64,000 nt of DNA, taken from contig NZ_JACCBI010000001.1 in the NCBI RefSeq assembly GCF_013407835.1, forward strand, positions 1,922,001-1,986,000, in the 5' to 3' direction. Below the pieces are notes generated by a model. That model did not search any database and was not told the origin of the DNA. It saw only the letters and a list, made by a program, of their open reading frames with translations. The stretch's first letter is position 1. Each line of letters begins with the position of its first letter. Shown here in pieces: positions 55,116 to 62,404 of this stretch. The translations under genes were made by a program, and so were the position numbers. The stretch comes from Agromyces atrinae. GTDB lineage: Bacteria > Actinomycetota > Actinomycetes > Actinomycetales > Microbacteriaceae.

Positions 55116-56231
55116 GTGCCCAATGATGTGATGCTCGTCTCAGGAATAGCACTCATCGTCGTGTGCGCCTGCGCGGGCGCGTTCGTCGTGCAGGTGCGAC
55201 GCACGACCCGCTCGCCGTCGCGCGGGCTCTGGTGGGCGGCGTTCTCCGCGGCGGCGTTCGCGAGCATCGCCTCGGCCCTCATGATCTTCCTCGGTCACGA
55301 GTGGTGGATCGTCGCGGCGTCCAACGGATTCATGGCGGCCGCCGTCGGGCTGTACTGGTCGGGTGCGCGCGCGTTCAACGGGCGACCGGCGATGCTCGAG
55401 ATCACGGTTCCGCTCTCCCTCGCGGTCTTCATCGTCTCGGCACTTCCGTCGCCGTCCGGTGTCGAATGGGCGGGAGCACCCCTCCGATTCGGAACGATCG
55501 TGGTCTTCTCGGTGCTCGTCGCCGTCGAAGCGCTCCGCCGCCCTCTGCGCCGCGTCCGCGCCTCGTTCATCGTCGCTGCGGCGCTCCTCGTGCAGGCCGT
55601 GTACTCGGCCGCTCGACTCGTCGTCTTCCTGGTCGCGGGCCCCGAGTCCGACGTCTTCACGAGCATCTTCAGCACGTTCGCGACGACGGTCCTGAACGTC
55701 GCTCTCGTTCTCGTCGTGACCGGCTGCACGATCGCTATCAAGATCGGCTACACGCACGACGCCATGCTCGGTTCCCGCGTCGAGCGCACGTCGATCGTGC
55801 CGATGCGGCAGCTCGTGCGGCTCGCCGAGCGGCGGGGACCGGACGCGATCGGGCTCGTCGTCGTCGCGTCGATCGAGTCGCACCGTCTCCTCGTGTCGGC
55901 CTACGGCCGACCGCGCATCGACGAGGTGCAGCAGCACCTCGTCGCCGCCCTCATCGATACTCTCCCGACCGGATGTCTCGTGAGCGAGCGACGTTCGGGC
56001 GAGGTCGTCGCGGCGTCCGCCCGGCCGCACGGCACGTCGACCGCGTCCATCGAAGACACCGTGGCCCGACTCTTCGCGGCGAGCGCCGCGGAGAACGGCA
56101 TCCCCGTGCTCGCCGCGGCGGTCGCTGCCGAGCCGGTCGTCGACGCCCCCTCGCGCGACACGAGCACGGGCGGCGTCACCGCGGCGATCACGCGTGCCCG
56201 CCGCCGCGTGGCCAGCGCACTCGCTGAGTAG
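55116..56231 (+). CDS. seven-helix membrane protein with degenerate GGDEF-like domain (copy 1)
   Basis: 371 residues from GTG at 55116, chosen so that its N-terminus aligns with its paralog 1.2 kb downstream; ATG at 55131 is an alternative. About seven membrane helices to residue 210, then a cytosolic domain. VVVASIESHRLLVSAYGRPRIDEVQQHLVAALIDTLPTGCLVSERRSGEVVAAS follows the strand-helix pattern of diguanylate cyclases, but the metal Asp is missing and the GGDEF loop reads RSGEV. It should not make cyclic-di-GMP; it might bind a nucleotide or act by dimerising with its paralog. Divergent from the cupin gene. Confidence 0.7.
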   Translation: MPNDVMLVSGIALIVVCACAGAFVVQVRRTTRSPSRGLWWAAFSAAAFASIASALMIFLGHEWWIVAASNGFMAAAVGLYWSGARAFNGRPAMLEITVPLSLAVFIVSALPSPSGVEWAGAPLRFGTIVVFSVLVAVEALRRPLRRVRASFIVAAALLVQAVYSAARLVVFLVAGPESDVFTSIFSTFATTVLNVALVLVVTGCTIAIKIGYTHDAMLGSRVERTSIVPMRQLVRLAERRGPDAIGLVVVASIESHRLLVSAYGRPRIDEVQQHLVAALIDTLPTGCLVSERRSGEVVAASARPHGTSTASIEDTVARLFAASAAENGIPVLAAAVAAEPVVDAPSRDTSTGGVTAAITRARRRVASALAE

Positions 56232-56286
56232 TTCCCCGCGTGGGGGGACGCGGCGCAGGCCGGCATCCCCCTACTCTTCAAGGGTG

Positions 56287-57378
56287 ATGCCGGACCTCCT
56301 CCCCGTCTTCGGGTTAGCGCTCGTCATCATCTGCGTGTGCGCCGGGTGCTTCGCGATCGCCGCACGAGGATCGCGACTCGGCAGCTGGATCGGCCCGTGG
56401 TGGGTCTCGCTCGTCGGCACGATCGGCACCTCGACGTGCTATCTGCTCATCGCGCTCACGCTCGACGACTGGTGGATGTTCGCGCTCGCCAACGGCTTCA
56501 TGATGCTCACGATCACGTCGTACTGGTCGGGGGCGCGCGCCTACAACGGTCATCCGCCCCACCTCTGGATCTCGATCGTCGCCGCCGTGCCGCTGGTCGC
56601 ATCGCCTCACATCTGGGCCGACGAGCCGCCGATCTGGGCCGGAGCACCGCTGCGATTCGGGCTCCTCGCGGTGTTCTCTGTGCTCATCGCGATCGAGATG
56701 CTGAGCCTGCCGCTGCGCCGCGACCGCATGTCGTACCTCGTTGCCGCGACCGTCATCGCGCACGGCGTCTACGTGAGCGCCCGCCTCGTCGTCTTCCTCC
56801 TCGAAGGCCCGACGTCGGGCATCTTCGAGCGCCACTTCAACACGATCGCCACCACGCTCCTGAACGTCGGTTTCGTCGCGGTCATCACGGTCGCGACGAT
56901 CGGCATCCTCATCGCACGCTCGCACGAGGACGCCCTCGGCGAGCGGGTCGCGCGCGTCGATCTCGTGCCCCGTTCGGCGTTCCTGCGCGGGGCGAACGAG
57001 CGGGCGAACGGAGAGCGCGGCGCGCTGCTCGTCGTCGCGGGCGTCGAGTCGTTCGCGACGCTCTCGAGCGCGCTCGGGCGCGTCCGCGGCGACGAGGTGC
57101 GGAAGTTCCTGACGGCGGCCGTGATCGACACCCTTCCCGCGGGAAGTGTCGTCACGACGCTCCGGGGTGATCTCGTCGCGGCTCACGCGATGCTGCCGCG
57201 CGGCACCGCGACGTCGTCGATCGAATCGACGGTCACTGACCTCTTCCGAGCGAGCGCCGAGGAGGTCGGCGTACCTCACGCCGCCGCGGTGTGCGTCGCC
57301 AGGGTCGTCACGGGCGCCGACGTGCGGCCGGCACTCGACGATGCGACGGCTGCGGTGCGCGATCGCGTACGCACCTGA
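56287..57378 (+). CDS. seven-helix membrane protein with degenerate GGDEF-like domain (copy 2)
   Basis: 363 residues from ATG at 56287 (a GTG lies immediately before it). Paralog of the upstream gene over its whole length, with matching blocks WWMFALANGFMMLTITSYWSGARAYNG and ARLVVFLLEGPTSGIFERHFNTIATTLLNV. The tail has LLVVAGVESFATLSSALGRVRGDEVRKFL and LRGDLVAAH where a GGDEF site would be. The pair looks like an old tandem duplication that has kept the membrane sensor while the catalytic loop decayed in two different ways. Confidence 0.7.
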   Translation: MPDLLPVFGLALVIICVCAGCFAIAARGSRLGSWIGPWWVSLVGTIGTSTCYLLIALTLDDWWMFALANGFMMLTITSYWSGARAYNGHPPHLWISIVAAVPLVASPHIWADEPPIWAGAPLRFGLLAVFSVLIAIEMLSLPLRRDRMSYLVAATVIAHGVYVSARLVVFLLEGPTSGIFERHFNTIATTLLNVGFVAVITVATIGILIARSHEDALGERVARVDLVPRSAFLRGANERANGERGALLVVAGVESFATLSSALGRVRGDEVRKFLTAAVIDTLPAGSVVTTLRGDLVAAHAMLPRGTATSSIESTVTDLFRASAEEVGVPHAAAVCVARVVTGADVRPALDDATAAVRDRVRT

Positions 57379-57381
57379 TCA

Positions 57382-57398
57382 GGTCGGCGTGGCCGACC
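57382..57398 (+). terminator. short hairpin after the membrane-sensor pair
   Basis: GGTCGGC (57382-57388) and GCCGACC (57392-57398) with a 3-nt loop, directly after the stop of copy 2. Confidence 0.5.
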
Positions 57399-57428
57399 GA
57401 CGAATCGTGCGGCCGGTAATCTGAGCGG

Positions 57429-58655
57429 ATGGCCACCCTGCGCACCCTCGACCAGTCGTCGAAGCTCAAGAACGTCCTCTACGAGATCAGAGGCAACGCG
57501 CTCACCGAGGCCGCCCGACTCGAGGCCGACGGCTTCACGATCCTGAAGCTCAACACGGGCAATCCCGCGACGTTCGGCTTCGAGGCGCCGTACCAGATCG
57601 TCCGCGACATGATCGCGGCCATCCCCACCGCCCACGGCTACAGCGAGAGCCGCGGCATCCTCGCCGCGCGCCGCGCCGTCGTCTACCGCTACGAGGAGAT
57701 CCCGGGCTTCCCCCGCGTCGATCCCGACGACGTCTTCCTCGGCAACGGCGTCTCCGAGCTCATCACGATGACCATGCAGGCGCTCCTCGACGAGGGCGAC
57801 GAAGTGCTCATCCCTGCCCCCGACTACCCGCTCTGGACGGCAATGACGAGCCTCTCGAGCGGCACTCCGGTGCACTACCTGTGCGACGAGGAGAACGGCT
57901 GGCAGCCCGACCTCGACGACATCCGCTCGAAGATCACGCCGCGCACCAAGGCCATCGTGATCATCAACCCCAACAACCCGACGGGTGCCGTCTACTCGCG
58001 CGAGGTACTCGAGGGCATCGCCGAGATCGCGCGCGAGCACTCGCTGCTGCTCCTCTCCGACGAGATCTACGACCGCATCCTCTTCGACGACGCCGTGCAC
58101 ATCCCCATGGCGTCGGTCGCGCCCGACCTGCTGTGCCTCACGTTCAACGGCCTCTCGAAGACCTACCGCGTCGCGGGCTACCGCTCGGGCTGGATGGTCA
58201 TCACCGGCCCGAAGGAGCACGCGGCGGGCTTCCTCGAAGGCATCAACCTCCTCGCTTCGACGCGCCTCTGTCCCAACGTCCCCGCACAGCACGCCGTGCA
58301 GGCAGCACTCTCGGGAGTGCAGTCGATCGACGCGCTCATCGCGCCGAGCGGTCGACTGCACGAGCAGAGGGATGCCGCGTGGGAGGGTCTCCAGTCGATC
58401 CCCGGCGTCTCGTGCGTGAAGCCCGAGGGCGCGCTCTACGCGTTCCCTCGTCTCGACCCGAACGTCCACGAGATCCGTGACGACGCGAAGCTCGTCTACG
58501 ACCTGCTCATCTCCGAGCACATCCTCCTCGTGCAGGGCACGGGCTTCAACTGGCCGAACCCCGACCACCTGCGCATCGTCACGCTGCCCGAGGCCCGGGT
58601 GCTGACCGAGGCCGTCGAACGGCTCGGCAACTTCCTGTCCTCCTACAAGCAGTAG
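57429..58655 (+). CDS. alanine-type PLP aminotransferase (AlaA-like)
   Basis: 408 residues, fold type I class I. LNTGNPATFGFEAPYQIVRDM opening, PNNPTGAVYS with the substrate-binding Asn, LLSDEIYDRILFD with cofactor Asp, and Lys244 in FNGLSKTYRVAGYRSGWM as Schiff-base lysine. The opening and length match AlaA-type glutamate-pyruvate transaminases. Housekeeping amino-acid metabolism in the cytosol. Its TAG stop lies inside a terminator stem shared with the convergent SRPBCC gene. Confidence 0.9.
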   Translation: MATLRTLDQSSKLKNVLYEIRGNALTEAARLEADGFTILKLNTGNPATFGFEAPYQIVRDMIAAIPTAHGYSESRGILAARRAVVYRYEEIPGFPRVDPDDVFLGNGVSELITMTMQALLDEGDEVLIPAPDYPLWTAMTSLSSGTPVHYLCDEENGWQPDLDDIRSKITPRTKAIVIINPNNPTGAVYSREVLEGIAEIAREHSLLLLSDEIYDRILFDDAVHIPMASVAPDLLCLTFNGLSKTYRVAGYRSGWMVITGPKEHAAGFLEGINLLASTRLCPNVPAQHAVQAALSGVQSIDALIAPSGRLHEQRDAAWEGLQSIPGVSCVKPEGALYAFPRLDPNVHEIRDDAKLVYDLLISEHILLVQGTGFNWPNPDHLRIVTLPEARVLTEAVERLGNFLSSYKQ

Positions 58656-58666
58656 CCGGGCTACTG
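58650..58666. terminator. compact bidirectional hairpin containing two stop codons
   Basis: CAGTAGC (58650-58656) and GCTACTG (58660-58666) with a 3-nt loop. The stem includes the TAG of the aminotransferase and, on the other strand, the TAG of the convergent SRPBCC gene. Confidence 0.6.
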
Positions 58667-59098
58667 CGCTCCGCCTTCGGCGAGGTACGCGAGCCGGCGC
58701 AGAGTCTCGGTGTTGCGCCAGTACAGCGGCGGATCGGTGAGCGCTCGGACGAGGAGCGTCGCCGGCCCGCGCACGGGTTCCTCGTGGATGCGCACGACGC
58801 ATCCGCCCGCGACATCCTTCGCCTCGATCACGATGCGCGCCTCGCCGATCGGCCAGCCGCGCGCCCGCATGACCATGCGGTGCGGAGGCTGCCACTCGAC
58901 CGAGCTCGTCGTGTCGTCGATGAAGAGGGGCCACACGCCGACCGAATGGTGCAGTCGCGCGCCGACCGCGGGCCAGGTCTCATCGACATCGCGCATCCGT
59001 GTCGCGCCCACCACCCAACTCGGGTAGAGCCAAGCGTTCGAGAGCACGCGAAAGACGTCCTCGCTCGTGCATCGCATCCTGCGGTGGTTGGTAGCCAT
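58661..59098 (-). CDS. SRPBCC-family (polyketide cyclase-like) protein
   Basis: 145 residues from ATG at 59098, chosen because GGAAGG lies 7 nt upstream; an open extension has none. START/Bet v 1-type fold: TSEDVFRVLSNAWLYPSWVVGATRMRDVD, HHSVGVWPLFIDDTTSSVEWQPPHRMVMRARGWPIGEARIVIEAKDV. These proteins bind hydrophobic ligands or act as lyases; the ligand is unknown. Divergent from the Rid gene. Confidence 0.8.
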   Translation of the reverse strand: MATNHRRMRCTSEDVFRVLSNAWLYPSWVVGATRMRDVDETWPAVGARLHHSVGVWPLFIDDTTSSVEWQPPHRMVMRARGWPIGEARIVIEAKDVAGGCVVRIHEEPVRGPATLLVRALTDPPLYWRNTETLRRLAYLAEGGAQ

Positions 59099-59228
59099 CA
59101 CTGCCTTCCGGTTCGCGAGGTTCCCATTCTTCCGTGTGAACCCGATGTCCGCCTGGTGGTTGACAGCGTTCGGCCGATCGCCGATGAGAGCATGGACGGA
59201 CCGCCCACGACTTCGATGGAGACTCCCC

Positions 59229-59636
59229 ATGCCGTCCGCCGTGACCCTCATCCGCTCCGCCGCGCTCTCCGACGCCGCCCAGTACGCCTACGCCGCGACG
59301 GCTCCCGCCGACGCGCGGCTCGTCTTCCTCGCGGGCTCGTGCCCGCTCGCCGCGGACGGCTCGACCGTCGCGCCCGGCGACTACGCGGCGCAGGCGGCGA
59401 GCTGCATCGAGAACATGAGGGTGGCCCTGGATGCCGCGGGCGCATCGATCACCGACGTCATCAGCACACGCGTGCTCGTCGCCTCGACCCGGCAGGCCGA
59501 CCTCGTCACCGCATGGGAGGTCGTGCGCGACGCGTTCGGCGACCACGACGTGCCGAGCACGCTGCTCGGCGTGACCGTCCTCGGCTACGACGAGCAGCTC
59601 GTCGAGATCGAGGCCGTCGCGGCCGTGCGCGACTGA
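59229..59636 (+). CDS. RidA/YjgF-family protein lacking the imine-hydrolysis arginine
   Basis: 135 residues from ATG at 59229. Rid fold: LVFLAGSCPLAADGS, GDYAAQAASCIENMRVALDAAGASITDVISTRVLVAS, and the closing LVEIEAVAAV. In active RidA the strand reads PARxxV with an Arg that holds the imine's carboxylate; here it reads VPSTLLGV, so that Arg is absent. It is thus likely one of the Rid subfamilies without 2-iminobutanoate deaminase activity. Role unknown. Confidence 0.82.
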   Translation: MPSAVTLIRSAALSDAAQYAYAATAPADARLVFLAGSCPLAADGSTVAPGDYAAQAASCIENMRVALDAAGASITDVISTRVLVASTRQADLVTAWEVVRDAFGDHDVPSTLLGVTVLGYDEQLVEIEAVAAVRD

Positions 59637-59667
59637 CGCGCGCGCCCGCGCACGCTCCCGCGCCCAC

Positions 59668-60303
59668 TCACCGCACGACGCGCGCCCGCCACGCCCACGC
59701 GGCGATCTCGACGCGGTTGCGGGCACCGAGCTTCACGCTGATGTTCCGCGCGTGCGTCTTCACGGTCGAGACCGAGACGAAGAGGTCGGCCGCGATCTCC
59801 TCATTGGTGCCGCCCCGGGCGATGGACGCGGCGATCTCGACTTCGCGGGGCGACAGGTCGTGCGCGACATCCGCCGCCGCCGATCCGCCCGCGAGCTCGC
59901 CGAGCAGACGCACGGTGATCGACGGTGACACGAGTGCGTCGCCGTCCGCGGCGGCGCGCACGGCCTCGACGAGCAGCCGGGGTCCGGCATCCTTCAGCAG
60001 GAAGCCCGACGCCCCCGCCTGCAGCGCCGAGCGCAGGTACTCGTCGGTGTCGAACGTCGTGACGACGACGACGCGTGGCGCGTCCGGCGACGTCGTGACG
60101 ATGCGCGTGGCATCCAGTCCGTTCATCCCCGGCATACGGATGTCCATGAGCACGACATCGGGTCGCGCCCGCGCGACCGCGGCGACCGCGTCCTCCCCCG
60201 TGCCCGCCTCCCCCACGACCGAGATGTCGCCCTCGGCCTCGAGGATCATCCGGAAGCCGGCGCGCACCATGTCCTGGTCATCGGCCACCACGACGGTGAT
60301 CAT
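59668..60303 (-). CDS. NarL/LuxR-family response regulator
   Basis: 211 residues from ATG at 60303, overlapping the kinase stop (ATGA). Receiver domain with acidic pocket VVVADDQ, phospho-acceptor Asp54 (VVLMDIRMPG) and Lys in FLLKDAG. C-terminal LuxR-type helix-turn-helix LSPREVEIAASIARGGTNEEIAADLFVSVSTVKTHARNISVKL. Likely controls the divergent ABC exporter 1.3 kb to the right, as in many actinobacterial envelope-stress modules. Confidence 0.92.
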   Translation of the reverse strand: MITVVVADDQDMVRAGFRMILEAEGDISVVGEAGTGEDAVAAVARARPDVVLMDIRMPGMNGLDATRIVTTSPDAPRVVVVTTFDTDEYLRSALQAGASGFLLKDAGPRLLVEAVRAAADGDALVSPSITVRLLGELAGGSAAADVAHDLSPREVEIAASIARGGTNEEIAADLFVSVSTVKTHARNISVKLGARNRVEIAAWAWRARVVR

Positions 60304-61487
60304 CGCGTCACCTCGAGCGGCAACGCGACCCACACGTTCCAGCTGCCCGGCTCGTCGGCGCCCGCGCGCATGCGGCCGCCGAGCGCGGCGACCCGCTCCG
60401 CCATGCCCGTGAGACCGAAGCCGCGCGCGCCCGGCTCGCCGGAGCGGGTGCGCACGCCATCGTTCCCGATCTCGAGCACGAGGTCGGAATCGATCACACG
60501 CACCGTCACGCGAGTGACGCCCTCCGGTGCATGGCGGCGCACATTGGTGAGCGCTTCGCGCACGACGCGATACGCCGACTCCCCCGTGCCCGGCGGCAGG
60601 GTCACGCCCGCGGTGTCGAAGCGGAGCGTCGTGCGCTCCCGCCCGGGATCGAATCGGTCGATGAGGCTCGGGATGTCGCCCAGGTCGTAGCGCACGGTGA
60701 GCGGGGCGCCACGATCGGCATCGTCGCGTATCGCCCCGACCATCCGGCGCATCCCGGCGAGCGCCTCGGTTCCAACTGATTCGATCGTCGAGAGCGCCTC
60801 CGACACCCGGCTGGGATCGGTGTGGGCGACGGCGATCGCCGCCTGGGCCTGCACGACGATGCCGGTGACCTGGTGGGCGACGACGTCGTGCAGTTCGCGC
60901 GCGAGCTCCATGCGCTCCTCGCGTCGCGCCGCATCCATGGCGGACTCGCGTCTCCGCAGCAGATATCGCCCGGCGACGCCACCGGCGATCGCGCAGGCCC
61001 AGAGGAGAAGTGCGGTCAGGATGACGGTGGTGTCGAGTCCGACCCGCAGGAGCACGGCGGCGAGCGCGACGACGAGCGCGCACGCACCGATGACGACCGA
61101 GCCGCGCACCGACGACTCGCGCACTCCGAACACCGTGATGACCGCGAGGGCAGCGGTCTCGGTCAGCGAGAGAGCCGGGCTGCCGACGAGCCCTGAGACG
61201 ACGGATGCCGCAAGCGATACCGCGAAGACGGCCGTCACCGTCACACGCGTCGGCAGCCGACGGCGTGCGAGCACGAGCACCGCGACGACGATCGCCACGA
61301 TCGCCGTCGCCAATGCTCCGGCGATGAACTCCGTGCCCGGCTGGGCGATGAGGACCCGGGAGCCGACCTCGAAGTCGATCACGAGCAGCAGCGCGAGGGC
61401 CACGAATTCGGCGATCGTCGCCGCGATGCGTCGTCGATCGGCGAGAGAGTCGTGCCGCGAGGTCTCGTGCTCGTTCGCGGCGGGCAT
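60300..61487 (-). CDS. sensor histidine kinase, HisKA_3 type
   Basis: 395 residues from ATG at 61487 with AGGAT upstream; an earlier ATG at 61496 is possible. About six N-terminal helices (residues 18-175), then the dimerisation box ERMELARELHDVVAHQVTGIVVQAQAA with phospho-His near residue 200. The ATPase region has REALTNVRRHAPEGVTRV (N box) and GARGFGLTGMAERVAALGG (G box). Pairs with the adjacent regulator; the large membrane part with little external loop suggests sensing within the membrane. Confidence 0.92.
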   Translation of the reverse strand: MPAANEHETSRHDSLADRRRIAATIAEFVALALLLVIDFEVGSRVLIAQPGTEFIAGALATAIVAIVVAVLVLARRRLPTRVTVTAVFAVSLAASVVSGLVGSPALSLTETAALAVITVFGVRESSVRGSVVIGACALVVALAAVLLRVGLDTTVILTALLLWACAIAGGVAGRYLLRRRESAMDAARREERMELARELHDVVAHQVTGIVVQAQAAIAVAHTDPSRVSEALSTIESVGTEALAGMRRMVGAIRDDADRGAPLTVRYDLGDIPSLIDRFDPGRERTTLRFDTAGVTLPPGTGESAYRVVREALTNVRRHAPEGVTRVTVRVIDSDLVLEIGNDGVRTRSGEPGARGFGLTGMAERVAALGGRMRAGADEPGSWNVWVALPLEVTR

Positions 61488-61621
61488 GCACTTCATCCTA
61501 CGGAGGCCTCGCGCGGCGACCCCGGTCTCGCCGACATATCGTCCGAAAGGAGGAGGGGCTCGTCGCGCGACCGTTCGCACGGTCGAGGCGCCGAGCACTG
61601 GCCGGCCGCGAGCCTGGATCC

Positions 61622-62404
61622 ATGATTCCTCCCGTCGACGCTACCCGGCCCGCTCCGACCGACTCATCTGCCCGTCCCGCTGCGCGCGCGATCGATGTCG
61701 TGCGCGACTACGGATCCGGCACGAGTCGCGTCCGCGCACTCGACGGGCTCAGCATCGAGCTGCGCCCGCGGCGATTCACCGCGATCATGGGCGCCTCCGG
61801 GTCGGGCAAGTCGACCCTGCTGCACTGCCTCGCGGGCCTCGATCAGCCGACGTCGGGTCGCATCATGCTCGGCGCGACCGAACTCGGCCGCCTCGACGAT
61901 GCGGCACTCACGCGGGTGCGACGCGACCGGATCGGCTTCGTCTTCCAGGACGGCAACCTCCTTCCCCACCTGAGCGCGGGCGAGAACATCGACCTCGGCG
62001 CGTCGCTCGCCGGGCGGCGGCCGGATCGCGGATGGCGGTCCGAACTCGTCGACCGGCTCGGCATCTCCGACAGGCTCCGCCACCTCCCCGCGGAACTGTC
62101 GGGCGGTCAGCGCCAGCGGGTGGCCGTTGCCCGCGCCCTGCTCGGGCGCCCCGACCTCATCGTCGCCGACGAGCCGACCGGCGCGCTCGACAGCACGTCG
62201 GGCCGAGCCCTGCTCGAGTTGCTCCGCTCGTGCGTCGACGAGTTCGGGCAGACCGTCGTGATGGTGACGCACGACGCGGCAGCGGCCGCGATCACCGATG
62301 AGGTGATCCTGCTGACGGATGGCCGCGTCGCCGGCATCCTCACGGACCCAACCCACGATTCGGTGCTCGAACGCGTCGGAGCTCTCTCGGCGGCGACCGC
62401 ATGA
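61622..62404 (+). CDS. ABC exporter ATPase (MacB/LolD type)
   Basis: 260 residues. [93 protein letters not shown]: all ABC motifs intact, and the PTGALDS variant is typical of the MacB/LolD exporter branch. It partners the FtsX-type permease that overlaps it by ATGA. Divergent from the two-component system. Confidence 0.92.
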   Translation: MIPPVDATRPAPTDSSARPAARAIDVVRDYGSGTSRVRALDGLSIELRPRRFTAIMGASGSGKSTLLHCLAGLDQPTSGRIMLGATELGRLDDAALTRVRRDRIGFVFQDGNLLPHLSAGENIDLGASLAGRRPDRGWRSELVDRLGISDRLRHLPAELSGGQRQRVAVARALLGRPDLIVADEPTGALDSTSGRALLELLRSCVDEFGQTVVMVTHDAAAAAITDEVILLTDGRVAGILTDPTHDSVLERVGALSAATA

